Shown: positions 9,212 through 18,249, numbered from the stretch's first letter. The stretch: DNA of 39,484 nt from Lawsonibacter sp. (GCA_022798855.1 JAAWNI010000003.1:1-39484); one strand, 5' to 3'. Notes: generated by a model from the letters alone, not told the origin. Translations and numbers: made by a program.

Positions 9212-10348
9212 ATGAAATGGTGGAAGCAGAAGCGGCGGGACCCCCCCGCCGCCGTGGTTCAGGTGCGCCTGGCCGAGGGGCACCCCTTCGGGGCGGTGGA
9301 CCGGTATGTCCCCCTGCACACCGGGGAGGCGGCCCTGTACCGGGCTATCCGGGAGGGGGTGCCCATCCTGGACGCCGCCATCTGGAAGCTGGTGCGGCTG
9401 TGCGGCGGGGTGGGGGCCAAATGCGGCAATCCCGCCGCCCAGGCGGGCCTGGAGGAGTTTTTCCGCACCGTGGACACCGGATGGGGACAGCGGGGCATCC
9501 AGTCCTTTCTGGACCGCTACCTGGACGACCTGTTTACCTGCGGCCATGGGCTGGGGGAGATTGTCCTCACCCCCGACGGGCGGGAGGTCGCCGCCCTGCT
9601 GTGCGCCGCCCCGGAACAGGTGGAGGTGAAAATCGGGGACAGCCCCCTGGACTTCCGGCTGTGCCGGGCGGGGCTGGGGGAGGACCGGGAGCTGCCTTTT
9701 CAGGAGCTCCTCCTCTTTACCCCCTTCCAGCCCACCGGAGACGCCCCCTGTGGGGTGTCCCTGCTGCGGTCTATGCCCTTTCTCGCGGGTATCCTATTGA
9801 AAATCTTTCAGGCTGTCGGCCAGAATTGGGAGCGGGCGGGCAGCCTGCGCTTCGCCGTGGTGTGCAGGCCCGGAGAGGGCGAGGAGGCCTTCGCCCAGGA
9901 GCGGTGCGGCCAGATCGCTCAGGAGTGGTCCGCCGCTATGCAGGCCGGCCGGGAGGGCGCCGTCCGGGATTTTGTGGCCGTGGGCGACGTGGACATCAAG
10001 GTCATCGGGGCGGACAGCCCTGTCCTGGACAGCCAGGTCCCGGTGCGGCAGATTTTGGAGCAGCTGGTGGCCAGGACCGGCATCCCACCCTTTATGCTGG
10101 GGCTGTCCTGGTCCTCCACCGAGCGGATGAGCGCCCAGCAGGCCGACCTGCTCACCACCGAGATCACCGCCATCCGCCGGGCCGTGGAGCCAGCCCTGTG
10201 CCGGGTGGCTGAGCTTTGGCTGCGGCTCCACGGGTTCGGCCCCAAGGCGGAGATCGTCTGGGAGGACATCAACCTCCAGGATATGGTGGAGGAGGCCAGA
10301 GCCCAGCTCTACCTGGCCCAGGCGGAAAAGTTGAGGAGGGAATTATGA
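9212..10348 (+). CDS. Phage portal protein
   Basis: ATG after aaggaggaattgc RBS; C-terminal ILEQLVARTGIPPFMLGLSWSSTERMSAQQADLLTTEITAIRRAVEPALCRV typical of portal proteins; position after terL (xkdE slot). Confidence 0.88.
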   Translation: MKWWKQKRRDPPAAVVQVRLAEGHPFGAVDRYVPLHTGEAALYRAIREGVPILDAAIWKLVRLCGGVGAKCGNPAAQAGLEEFFRTVDTGWGQRGIQSFLDRYLDDLFTCGHGLGEIVLTPDGREVAALLCAAPEQVEVKIGDSPLDFRLCRAGLGEDRELPFQELLLFTPFQPTGDAPCGVSLLRSMPFLAGILLKIFQAVGQNWERAGSLRFAVVCRPGEGEEAFAQERCGQIAQEWSAAMQAGREGAVRDFVAVGDVDIKVIGADSPVLDSQVPVRQILEQLVARTGIPPFMLGLSWSSTERMSAQQADLLTTEITAIRRAVEPALCRVAELWLRLHGFGPKAEIVWEDINLQDMVEEARAQLYLAQAEKLRREL

Positions 10349-11235
10349 AAATTGTGAAGGAGAATGTGGGCGGCGGACAGGCACCGGCGACCGCCCAGGA
10401 TTTGGAGCTGATCGGCGCGCTGGCCCGGAAGCCCTTGGGGCCGGAGGAGGTGTATACCTTCTCCGTGCGGCTGTGCGACAATGAGGTCGACCGGGATTTT
10501 GAGCGGTTCACCCCCCAGACCCTGGAGGAGCTGGCCCCCATGTTCGTGGGCAAGGCCGGCATCTTTGACCACCAGTGGTCCGCACGGGGCCAGGCCGCCC
10601 GGATCTATAAGACCGAAATCGTCCGGGAGGGCGGCCGGATGACCCGGGCGGGGGATGAGTACGTCTGGCTCAAAGGCTGCGCCTATATGGTGCGCACCGA
10701 CAGCAATCGGGACTTGATCGCCGAGATCGAGGGGGGCATCAAAAAAGAGGTCAGCGTGGGGTGCTCCGTGGAACACGCAATTTGCTCCGTCTGCGGCCGG
10801 GACCGGACCCAGGCCGACTGCGGCCATGAGAAGGGCCGGGAGTACGGCGGACAGCTGTGCTGGGCCGACCTGGAGGGGGCCGGGGACGCCTATGAGTTCT
10901 CCTTTGTGGCCGTCCCCGCCCAACCCGCCGCCGGGGTGGTTAAGGCCCTGGGGGGCCGCCAGGCCGCCGCAAGGCTGGAGGAGGAGGCCGCTCTGGGCCG
11001 GAAGTATCTCGACGGCCTTCGGGATGAGGTGGTCCGGCTGGCCCTCCTGGCCGACCGGGAGCTGGACGGGAGGGCCATGAAGTCCCTGGCTGGAAAGCTC
11101 TCCCACCAGGAGCTGGAGGAGCTGCGCATGTCCTACGCCCGGAGGGCCGGGGAGCGGTTCCCCCTGCGGACGCAGCTCAGTTATGAGGCAAAAAACGCCC
11201 CCTTTGACGAAGAGAACAAGGCGTTTTTGGGGTGA
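10345..11235 (+). CDS. Putative prohead protease/capsid maturation protein (xkdF slot), Cys-rich motif
   Basis: ATGA-type overlap with portal; GKAGIFDHQWSARGQAARIYKTE, VSVGCSVEHAICSVCGRDRTQADCGHEKG; FVAVPAQPAAGVVKALGG; between portal and capsid. Confidence 0.68.
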   Translation: MKIVKENVGGGQAPATAQDLELIGALARKPLGPEEVYTFSVRLCDNEVDRDFERFTPQTLEELAPMFVGKAGIFDHQWSARGQAARIYKTEIVREGGRMTRAGDEYVWLKGCAYMVRTDSNRDLIAEIEGGIKKEVSVGCSVEHAICSVCGRDRTQADCGHEKGREYGGQLCWADLEGAGDAYEFSFVAVPAQPAAGVVKALGGRQAAARLEEEAALGRKYLDGLRDEVVRLALLADRELDGRAMKSLAGKLSHQELEELRMSYARRAGERFPLRTQLSYEAKNAPFDEENKAFLG

Positions 11236-11279
11236 GTCCCTTCGTGCGCAGAGTCGCTGGTTTGTCCCCCTAGGGCGCA

Positions 11280-11465
11280 AGGCCGCTGGCTGCCCCCCCT
11301 CAGTCTGGCCTGCGGCCAGACAGCTCCCCCACAAGGGGGGGAGCCTGGCCCTGCGGGGGATGTGGGGATTGAAACGCGGAATCCCTCCACCACCGGGCTT
11401 CGCCCGGCGGTCCCCCTCCCTTTGACAAGGGAGGCTTGCCGCCTGCGGGCGGGACGGGGAGATTG
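11280..11465. repeat. REP/BIME-like palindromic repeats
   Basis: ccccctcagtctggcctgcggccagacagctcccccacaagggggg ... ggaatccctccaccaccgggcttcgcccggcggtccccctccctttgacaagggaggcttgccgcctgcgggcggg. Confidence 0.75.
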
Positions 11466-11545
11466 ACTGGCGGACAATGTCCGCCCCTACATAATGCCGT
11501 TCGCCTGTAGGGGCGCACGGGCGGCCACAGGCCGCCCCTACAAAA
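11466..11545. repeat. 'GTAGGGGCGG' family palindromic intergenic repeat
   Basis: ggcggacaatgtccgcccctaca ... ctgtaggggcgcacgggcggccacaggccgcccctaca. Confidence 0.65.
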
Positions 11546-11578
11546 AACGCAGCATAATTAGAAGGAGTGTGGATCAAT

Positions 11579-12592
11579 ATGGCATATTATTACGACAATT
11601 TGAAGCTGGACAAGGGGATGTACCGGGAAGCGGGGCGGTCCTTCAGCCAGGTGCTGGAGAGCCAGGACCCCAGCGAGCGCTACAAGGGCACCAGCCTGGA
11701 GGGGCTGGACGCCTTCCAGCGGCAGCTGAAACGCTTCGGCATTCGGGTGAAAGGGGAGTCGAGCGACCCGGTGGAGGCCTTCTTCCGCACCTCTGACGCC
11801 GCCGTCCTCTTCCCCGAGTACATCGCCCGCACCGTACGCCAGGGAATGGAGGAGGGGGACGTCCTCCCCCACATCACCGCCGCCGTCACCAAAATTGACG
11901 GCCTGGACTACCGCTCCATCACCTCCGAGGCCGGGGGCGAGGAGAAAAAGCTGAAGCCGGTGAACGAGGGGGCGGCCATCCCCTCCACCACCATCAAGGT
12001 CCAGTCCAACCTGGTCAAGCTGAAAAAGCGGGGCCGCATGCTGGTGGCCAGCTATGAGGCCGTGCGCTTCCAGAAGCTGGACCTCTTCTCCGTCACCCTG
12101 CGCCAGATCGGCGCCCACATCGCCAGGACCCACCTGGAGGACGCGGTGGACGTGCTCATCAACGGCGACGGCAACGAAAACCCCGCCGCCACCACCACCA
12201 TCGAGGCGGGAAAGCCCCTGGACTACGGCGCACTGGTGGACTTCTGGGCCAAGTTTGACCCCTATGTCATGAATACCCTGCTGGTGTCCGGCGACGTGAT
12301 GCTCCAGCTGCTTAAGCTGCCCGAGTTCCAGAACCCCCTCACCGGGCTCAACTTCCAGGGCACCGGCAAGCTGACCACCCCCCTGGGGGCCACCCTGCTG
12401 CGCACCTCCGTGCTGCCCGTGAAAACCGCCGTGGGCCTGGACCGCCGCTTCGCCCTGGAGATGGTCCAGAGCGGCGACGTGATGGTGGAGTACGACAAGC
12501 TCATTGACCGCCAGCTGGAAAGAGCTGCCATCACCACCATCAGCGGCTTCGCCAAGGTGTTCACCAAGGCCAGCCAGGTCCTGAAGGTGTGA
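11579..12592 (+). CDS. Phage major capsid protein (xkdG slot)
   Basis: 338 aa beginning MAYYYDNLKLDKGMYREAGRSFSQ; central LVASYEAVRFQKLDLFSVTLRQIGAHIARTHLEDAVDVLINGDGN; capsid-like composition and position. Confidence 0.85.
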   Translation: MAYYYDNLKLDKGMYREAGRSFSQVLESQDPSERYKGTSLEGLDAFQRQLKRFGIRVKGESSDPVEAFFRTSDAAVLFPEYIARTVRQGMEEGDVLPHITAAVTKIDGLDYRSITSEAGGEEKKLKPVNEGAAIPSTTIKVQSNLVKLKKRGRMLVASYEAVRFQKLDLFSVTLRQIGAHIARTHLEDAVDVLINGDGNENPAATTTIEAGKPLDYGALVDFWAKFDPYVMNTLLVSGDVMLQLLKLPEFQNPLTGLNFQGTGKLTTPLGATLLRTSVLPVKTAVGLDRRFALEMVQSGDVMVEYDKLIDRQLERAAITTISGFAKVFTKASQVLKV

Positions 12593-12593
12593 T

Positions 12594-12941
12594 ATGGAGC
12601 AGGAGGTTTTGGCCCTGTGCAGGGCGATGGGCGCCGGACAGGAGGAGCTTCTCCTCCCCCTGGTGCGGGCGGTATGCGCCCAGCTGGCCGGACAGCTGAA
12701 GGAGGGGGCGGCCCCGGAGGACTGCGGCCCCGCTTTTCCCCTGGCCGCCGCCATGACTGCCATGGACCGGCTGGCCGGCATGTCCGGGGGCGCCGGGGAG
12801 GCGGCTTCCTTTACCGCCGGCGACCTGACCATCCGGCAAGCGTCCGGGACAAGGGCGGACAGCCTGTCCCGCCAGGCCCAGGGGCTGCTGGCCCCCTGGC
12901 TGGCGGACGCCGGATTTGTCTTTCAGGGGGTGCCGGGATGA
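12594..12941 (+). CDS. Head-tail connector-like protein (xkdH slot)
   Basis: 115 aa, directly after capsid; assigned by conserved gene order. Confidence 0.55.
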   Translation: MEQEVLALCRAMGAGQEELLLPLVRAVCAQLAGQLKEGAAPEDCGPAFPLAAAMTAMDRLAGMSGGAGEAASFTAGDLTIRQASGTRADSLSRQAQGLLAPWLADAGFVFQGVPG

Positions 12942-13267
12942 TGGAACGAATCTGGGACGACATCCTGCGCCGGTTCGGCCAGCCGGTCGTCCTGAAACAG
13001 AATGGGCGGACCACCGCCCTCCAGGCGCTGATCCAGCCCCTTTCCGCCCAGAGCCAGAGCCAGGAGCAGGAGTGCCCCGGCCCCCTGGGGCTGGGCCGGA
13101 GGGACCTGTTCCGGTACATGGGGCCCGCCGGATGCCCCCTGGAGTTGGACGCCCTGGTGGAGTGGCAGGGCCGGGACTACCGGGTCCAGTCCGCCCACCT
13201 GGTGGGACAGGGGGTCTGCCCCTACTGGCGGGCCACCCTCTACCCCCGGGACGAGGTGGGCCTATGA
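12938..13267 (+). CDS. Head closure/minor structural protein
   Basis: 109 aa MMERIWDDILRRFGQPVVLKQNGRTTALQALIQP...; 4-nt overlaps on both sides; connector position. Confidence 0.55.
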   Translation: MMERIWDDILRRFGQPVVLKQNGRTTALQALIQPLSAQSQSQEQECPGPLGLGRRDLFRYMGPAGCPLELDALVEWQGRDYRVQSAHLVGQGVCPYWRATLYPRDEVGL

Positions 13268-13770
13268 GCGCCGGGCTGGAAAAGGTCCTTCAGGCAGTGG
13301 CCGGATACCTCAGCGGCAGAGGGGTCCCCGCCGCCACCGCCTGGCCCGCCGGCCCCCGCCAGGAGCGGGAGGGGCCGTTGGTGCTCGTCTCCCTCCGGGG
13401 ATGCAGGGTGGAACCCTCCGGCTTCCAGAACTACCTGGGGGAGTCCTTTGACCAGGAGGGCGGCCGCTGGACAGAGTGCTATGGAAAAAAGGTTCGGCTC
13501 ACCCTGGGCCTGGACATCTACGCCCCGGAAAAAGAGGGCGGGGACATGGTTCAGTCCGCCTTCGACGCCCTGGCCGCCGCCCTCCTCCTGGAGGGTCCGG
13601 AGGGGCTGGACCTGCTGGAGCTGTCCTGCGGCGAAACGGCCCGGGACGGCGGAAGCCGCCGGCTGAGACGGCCGGCGCAGGCCGTCTTCTCCGCCTTCCT
13701 CTGGGCCGGCGGGGACATGGAGGGCGGCGTGTTTACCGATTTTGAATTGCGAGGTGTGGTGAAACAATGA
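13264..13770 (+). CDS. Tail terminator-like protein (xkdJ slot)
   Basis: 168 aa; position immediately before sheath; LTLGLDIYAPEKEGGDMVQSAFDALAAALL resembles tail-terminator folds; assignment mainly positional. Confidence 0.55.
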   Translation: MSAGLEKVLQAVAGYLSGRGVPAATAWPAGPRQEREGPLVLVSLRGCRVEPSGFQNYLGESFDQEGGRWTECYGKKVRLTLGLDIYAPEKEGGDMVQSAFDALAAALLLEGPEGLDLLELSCGETARDGGSRRLRRPAQAVFSAFLWAGGDMEGGVFTDFELRGVVKQ

Positions 13771-14825
13771 GTATTTCCGTACATCAGCGTCCGGGGGTCT
13801 ACTCCTCCTACGACGCTTCCGCAGTGGTCAGCGGCCGGGGCGCCGGCCGACTGGTGGGCCTTGCGGCCGTCAACACCCAGGCCCAGGCCGGGGCCCCCCA
13901 GACCATCACCAGCTACGACCGGGCGGTGGCCGCCTTCGGCTCCAACGGGCCGGAGGACATGGCCGAGCTGATCCGCCTGGCCCTGAAAAACGGGGCTTCC
14001 GGGGTGGTGGCCCTCCCGGTGGCCGACGAGAGCGGCTACGAGGACGCCTTCGCCCAGCTGGCCGGCATGGAGGACATCGCCCTGGCCATCTGCGGCAGCA
14101 CCGATCTGGCGGTGCAGAAAAAGCTGCGGGACAGCGTGGCCGAGGCTTCCGGCCTGCGCCGGGAGCGGCTGTGCGTGGCGGCTGGGGCCAAGGACGAGAC
14201 GGTGGAAGAGCTCATCGCCCGGGCCAAGGAGCTGAACCACGAGCGGGTGGTGCTGGCCGCCCCCGGGGCGGTGGACGGGGAGGGGGGTTCCATCTCCGGC
14301 CTGCTCCTGGCCGCAGCCCTGGCCGGGGCCATCGCCGGGGAAAACGACCCCGCCATCCCCCTGGGGGGCGCTGAGCTGTCCGGGCTGAGCGGGCTGTCCG
14401 CACGGCTGGAGGACAAGGACATCGACCGGCTTATCTTGGGGGGCGTTACCCCCGTGGAGAGCCTGGGGGGCGTGGTCAGCGTAGTCCGGGGCGTCACTAC
14501 CCGCACCACCTCCGGCGGCGCCCCCGACCCCGCCTGGAGGGACCTGTCCGCCATCCGGGTGGTGGACGACGTCATCCCCGGCCTGCGCGCCGCCCTGCGG
14601 GCCAAGTTCCGCCGGGCTAAAAATACCGCCCAGAGCCGGGGGGCCATCCGGGCCCAGGTGGTGCTGGAGCTGGAGAATAAGCTGGCCAGGGAGATCATTA
14701 CCGGCTACGACGGCGTGGCCGTCGCCGCCGACCCCGAGGACCCCTCCCGGTGCCTGGTGGACTTCTCCTTCGCTGTGGCCCACGGGCTGAACCAGATTTG
14801 GCTCACCGCCCATATCACGGTGTGA
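13767..14825 (+). CDS. Contractile tail sheath protein (XkdK-like)
   Basis: 352 aa; RPGVYSSYDASA N-terminus; C-terminal IRVVDDVIPGLRAALRAKF...LENKLAREIITGYDGVAVAADPEDPSRCLVDFSFAVAHGLNQIWLTAHITV. Confidence 0.88.
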   Translation: MSISVHQRPGVYSSYDASAVVSGRGAGRLVGLAAVNTQAQAGAPQTITSYDRAVAAFGSNGPEDMAELIRLALKNGASGVVALPVADESGYEDAFAQLAGMEDIALAICGSTDLAVQKKLRDSVAEASGLRRERLCVAAGAKDETVEELIARAKELNHERVVLAAPGAVDGEGGSISGLLLAAALAGAIAGENDPAIPLGGAELSGLSGLSARLEDKDIDRLILGGVTPVESLGGVVSVVRGVTTRTTSGGAPDPAWRDLSAIRVVDDVIPGLRAALRAKFRRAKNTAQSRGAIRAQVVLELENKLAREIITGYDGVAVAADPEDPSRCLVDFSFAVAHGLNQIWLTAHITV

Positions 14826-14829
14826 TTGC

Positions 14830-14896
14830 GTAGGGCACGGCGACCCTGGCGTGCCGCGCCCATAGCAAAACGGCGCGCCGGGTCGCCGCGCCCTAC
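14830..14896. repeat. Intergenic palindrome between sheath and tube genes
   Basis: gtagggcacggcgaccctggcgtgccgcgcc ... ggcgcgccgggtcgccgcgccctac. Confidence 0.75.
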
Positions 14897-14929
14897 AGGA
14901 TGTGAAGGTAAGGAGGTATTACAGTTATT

Positions 14930-15319
14930 ATGAGTATTCCGGGATTCCCTACAAGCAGCGACATCTATCTGGAGGTGGACGGGGTCCGGGTGGCGGTGGT
15001 GCAGAGCTACACCGCCAGGACCACCAAGAGCAGCACCGCCGTGGAGGCCTTCGGCGAGTCCGAGCCGGTGGCCACCGTCCCTGGCCAGGCCGCCCACGTC
15101 ATCGAGCTCACCCGGCTCTACGCCACCGACGAGGCCATCCGGGACGGGGTGGATTTCTACTCCATGAAGGATTTCTCCCTGGTCATCTGCAAGCCGGATA
15201 AGAAGATTATCTACTCCGACTGCCAGTGGAGCGCCATCCAGGAGAGCGCCAGCATCGGCAGCATGGTGCTGGAGAAGGTCACCCTGGTGGCCTCCCGGCG
15301 CATCGAAACGGGGGTGTGA
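14930..15319 (+). CDS. Tail tube protein (XkdM-like)
   Basis: 129 aa following the sheath; MSIPGFPTSSDIYLEVDGVRVAVVQSYTARTTKSSTAVEAFGESEPVATVPGQAAHVIELTRLYATDEAIRDGVDFYSMKDFSLVICKPDKKIIYSDCQW. Confidence 0.83.
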   Translation: MSIPGFPTSSDIYLEVDGVRVAVVQSYTARTTKSSTAVEAFGESEPVATVPGQAAHVIELTRLYATDEAIRDGVDFYSMKDFSLVICKPDKKIIYSDCQWSAIQESASIGSMVLEKVTLVASRRIETGV

Positions 15320-15321
15320 CC

Positions 15322-15951
15322 ATGTCTATTCTGGCCGGCCGGGACCGGATTCCCCTGGACAACGGCATGGAGCTGCGGCTGCTGTCCGCCCTGGAAGCCC
15401 TCCAGGCCCGTCGGGAGGGGCGGGAGCTGGCCCAGGACGGCCGGGAGCTGGCCCTGTGCTCCAACGCCTGCCTGCTGGCCCGGGCCCTGGAGCGGGCCGG
15501 GGGCCGCGCCCCCCTCTTCTCCAGCGGCCGGGAGGTGCTGGCCGGGCTGACCGTGGAGGAGATCGGCGCCCTGTCCGCCCGCTGGGCCGCCTTCGCCCGG
15601 GAGAGCGACCCCGGCCTGGAGCTGTCCTCCCCCCAGCTGGAGGAGCTGAAAGGGGGGCTTCGGGAGGACTCCGGCGAGCGGCTGCGGTGGCGGGTGCTGC
15701 GGCAGTTCCACGCTCTGCCCTCCGAGGACCGGGCCAGGGCCATGAAGGGCCGGGACTACCTCTGGTGCCTGGCCAACACCCTCCTGGACCGGGAGGAGGC
15801 GCTGGAAAGGCTGTGCCCCGCCTGCCGGGCCAAGGCCCTGGAGGAGCGCTGCTCCGCCTGCGGCCAGCCCGCCGCTTCCTGGGGCGGCGTCAACCCCGCC
15901 TTTGACCAGGAGCGCTTTGACAAGCTGAAGGAGGGGGAGGGCCTTGACTGA
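15322..15951 (+). CDS. Tail assembly chaperone-like protein (xkdN slot) with C-terminal CxxC...CxxC ribbon
   Basis: 209 aa; helical, position after tube; C-terminal CPACRAKALEERCSACGQ. Confidence 0.55.
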   Translation: MSILAGRDRIPLDNGMELRLLSALEALQARREGRELAQDGRELALCSNACLLARALERAGGRAPLFSSGREVLAGLTVEEIGALSARWAAFARESDPGLELSSPQLEELKGGLREDSGERLRWRVLRQFHALPSEDRARAMKGRDYLWCLANTLLDREEALERLCPACRAKALEERCSACGQPAASWGGVNPAFDQERFDKLKEGEGLD

Positions 15952-16555
15952 CTACCTGGAGGAGCTGCTGGACCGCGCCGGCCCTCTGCTGGAGCAGGTG
16001 CGGCGGATGGAGCGGAAAGGGCCCCTCCAGAGGGAGCCTGGGGCGGAAGGCCCTCCCCCCTCCCCCGCCGCTCCTTCCGGCGGGTCCGAGCCGGTGGCCA
16101 CCGTCCCCGGCGGGGTGGGCCCCCTCCAAAAACGGGCTCCGGCGGAGGCGGCCAGGACCCCGGACAGCCCGCAGCCCAGCGGCCCTCCCGCCCCCGCTTC
16201 TCAGGAAGAGGGACCGGAAACTCCCCCCGGCGGAGGGGGCTGGGAGGAGATGGACGCCCTCCCCTCCCCCCTGCTGGACCAGCTGGCAAGGCTGGAGCGG
16301 GCGGCGGGCTTCTCTGGCGGGGCGCCCGCTCCCGAACCCCCCTCCGCCCCTAAAAAGGACGGGGGCTACCCCCTCTCCCTGGTCAAGCCGGGGGCCCCGG
16401 ACCTCGATCCGGTGGGGGCGGAGTCCGCCGGCTGGGCCGGGACAGCCGGACGCCCCCTCCCTCCCCCCGGCGGGGCGCTGAGCTGGGCGGAGGAGGCCGA
16501 CCGGGCCTTCCGCCGGGACAGCCGCCGCTACGACGGGGGCTTCTATCTCTACTAA
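15944..16555 (+). CDS. 203-aa Pro/Gly-rich protein in the tape-measure (xkdO) position
   Basis: TTG start overlapping the previous stop, RBS aaggagggggaggg; MTDYLEELLDRAGPLLEQVRRMERKG... ends RRDSRRYDGGFYLY; no recognisable tape-measure repeats. Confidence 0.65.
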   Translation: MTDYLEELLDRAGPLLEQVRRMERKGPLQREPGAEGPPPSPAAPSGGSEPVATVPGGVGPLQKRAPAEAARTPDSPQPSGPPAPASQEEGPETPPGGGGWEEMDALPSPLLDQLARLERAAGFSGGAPAPEPPSAPKKDGGYPLSLVKPGAPDLDPVGAESAGWAGTAGRPLPPPGGALSWAEEADRAFRRDSRRYDGGFYLY

Positions 16556-16568
16556 AAGGAGGAATCCG

Positions 16569-17144
16569 ATGAATCTATCCCCCATGCGCTACAGGAGCTA
16601 CACCTGGCCCCACAATCCCAGGGTCTACTCCATCGACTACCACAGGACGCTGGCCGTCCACAAACTGCCCTTCGGCCTGTACCAGCTCCAGGACCTGGGG
16701 CGGACCAACCGGGTCATGAAGGGGGAGGGGGAGTTCGTGGGCGAGGGAGCCTACGGCCAGTTCGGCCAGCTGGCCAACACCTTCTACCTGGAGGGCCCCG
16801 GCCTGCTGGTCCACCCCCTCTGGCAGGCCTCCAATGCCTACTTCGTCTCCCTCCGGCTGGAGCAGGAGCCCCGGCCCGACTATGTGCGCTACTCCTTCGA
16901 GTTCTGGGAGGAGAACGACCTGCGCGGCGGCATCGCCACACGGACAACGGAACATCCCTCCGGCGGGACGGCCAGCACCCCCGCCGCCGGGGCCCAGGCC
17001 CGCTGGCACACAGTCGCCAAGGGGGACACCCTCTGGGCCCTGGCCCAGCGGTACGGCCTGTCCCTGCATCAGCTGGTGGCCCTCAATCCCCAGCTGAAAA
17101 ACCCCAACCTGATCCGGGTGGGCGAGGAGGTGCGTGTGGGATGA
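16569..17144 (+). CDS. Baseplate/tail LysM-domain protein (XkdP-like)
   Basis: C-terminal LysM: WHTVAKGDTLWALAQRYGLSLHQLVALNPQLKNPNLIRVGEEVRV. Confidence 0.85.
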   Translation: MNLSPMRYRSYTWPHNPRVYSIDYHRTLAVHKLPFGLYQLQDLGRTNRVMKGEGEFVGEGAYGQFGQLANTFYLEGPGLLVHPLWQASNAYFVSLRLEQEPRPDYVRYSFEFWEENDLRGGIATRTTEHPSGGTASTPAAGAQARWHTVAKGDTLWALAQRYGLSLHQLVALNPQLKNPNLIRVGEEVRVG

Positions 17145-18091
17145 CCGCCTACGTGGTTGACGCCGGCGGCCAGCGGTGGACCCTGCCCGACCCAACGGCC
17201 TGGCGGCTGGAGTACACCTCCGGCACCCCCTGCGACAGCTTCTGGCTGCGCTGTCTCTGGGACAGGGAGAACACCGCCCGGCCCGACAGCTGGGTGGAAT
17301 TTTTTGCCGAGCACGAGGGGGAGCGGGTGTTTACCGGGCTGGTGGACGAGTGCGAGGCCGCCGCCGGCCCCGGAGGGCGGCTGCTGGAGATCTCCGGCCG
17401 GGGGATGGCCGCCCGGCTGCTGGACAACGAGGCCCTGGGGCAAGACTACCAGTCCGCCACCCAGGCCGACATCCTCCGGGACCACGTCCTCCCCTACGGC
17501 GTCTCGGCGGCCCCCGGCGGACAGCTGCCCCCGGTGTCCCAGTTTTCCGTCACCACCGGCAGCAGCGAGTGGTCGGTGGTCTATGACTTCGCCCGCTACC
17601 ACGGGGGCGTGGCCCCCAGGTTTGACCGCCAGGGGCGGCTGGTCCTCTCCGGCTGGAATGACAGCCAGGAGCGGGTGGTGGACGACAGCACCCCCGTCCT
17701 CTCCCTGGTCCGCCGGGACCGGAGGTATGGAACCCTGTCCCAGGTGCTGGTGCGGGACCGGTGGAGCGGCCGGGTGGAGGCGGTGGGCAATGCGGACTTT
17801 CAACGGGCCGGGGGCCAGGCCCGCCGGGTGATCACCATGCCCACCCGGAGCAGCTACAAGGCTATGCGCTACTCCGGCCAGTTCCAGCTGGACAAGTCGG
17901 CCAGCGAGTTGGCCCGGGTGGAGGTGACGGTGGGAGAGCCCTTCTGCCTCTGGCCCGGCGACCTGGTCACCCTCCAGCGCTCCGGCTGGGCCTGGAACGG
18001 CCGCTATCGGGCCGCCCAGGTCACCGTGGGGCTGGATTCTTCCGGCTGCTGGAGCAAAATCCAGCTGGCCGACCCGGATTTTGTGGCGTGA
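17141..18091 (+). CDS. Baseplate hub protein (XkdQ-like)
   Basis: 316 aa; order after LysM protein; EHEGERVFTGLVDECEAAAGPGGRLLEISGRGMAARLLDNEA typical of the gpD/XkdQ hub family. Confidence 0.8.
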   Translation: MTAYVVDAGGQRWTLPDPTAWRLEYTSGTPCDSFWLRCLWDRENTARPDSWVEFFAEHEGERVFTGLVDECEAAAGPGGRLLEISGRGMAARLLDNEALGQDYQSATQADILRDHVLPYGVSAAPGGQLPPVSQFSVTTGSSEWSVVYDFARYHGGVAPRFDRQGRLVLSGWNDSQERVVDDSTPVLSLVRRDRRYGTLSQVLVRDRWSGRVEAVGNADFQRAGGQARRVITMPTRSSYKAMRYSGQFQLDKSASELARVEVTVGEPFCLWPGDLVTLQRSGWAWNGRYRAAQVTVGLDSSGCWSKIQLADPDFVA

Positions 18092-18115
18092 GCGCGCCTG
18101 TTTGAACATGCTGCC

Positions 18116-18199
18116 CCCTGTAGGGGCGGGTATTACCCGCCCGTTTTTGTAATACACCTCCTTTGGACACGCGGGCGGATGATATCCGCCCCTACAGGG
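18116..18199. repeat. 84-bp palindromic element with 14-bp perfect terminal inverted repeats
   Basis: ccctgtaggggcgg (18116-18129) / ccgcccctacaggg (18186-18199), inner hairpins gggcgggtattacccgccc and gggcggatgatatccgccc. Confidence 0.85.
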
Positions 18200-18249
18200 C
18201 CCGCAATCCCTGGCGGCAGATGGTACAATACATTGACGAGGTGACGAAT

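Noticed and set aside
15900-15960. Programmed frameshift linking the chaperone-like ORF to the 203-aa ORF (lambda G/GT style)
   Set aside because: The downstream ORF is in the +1 frame, overlap is only 8 nt, there is no clear slippery heptamer, and a good RBS precedes the TTG start; separate translation is simpler, though not excluded.
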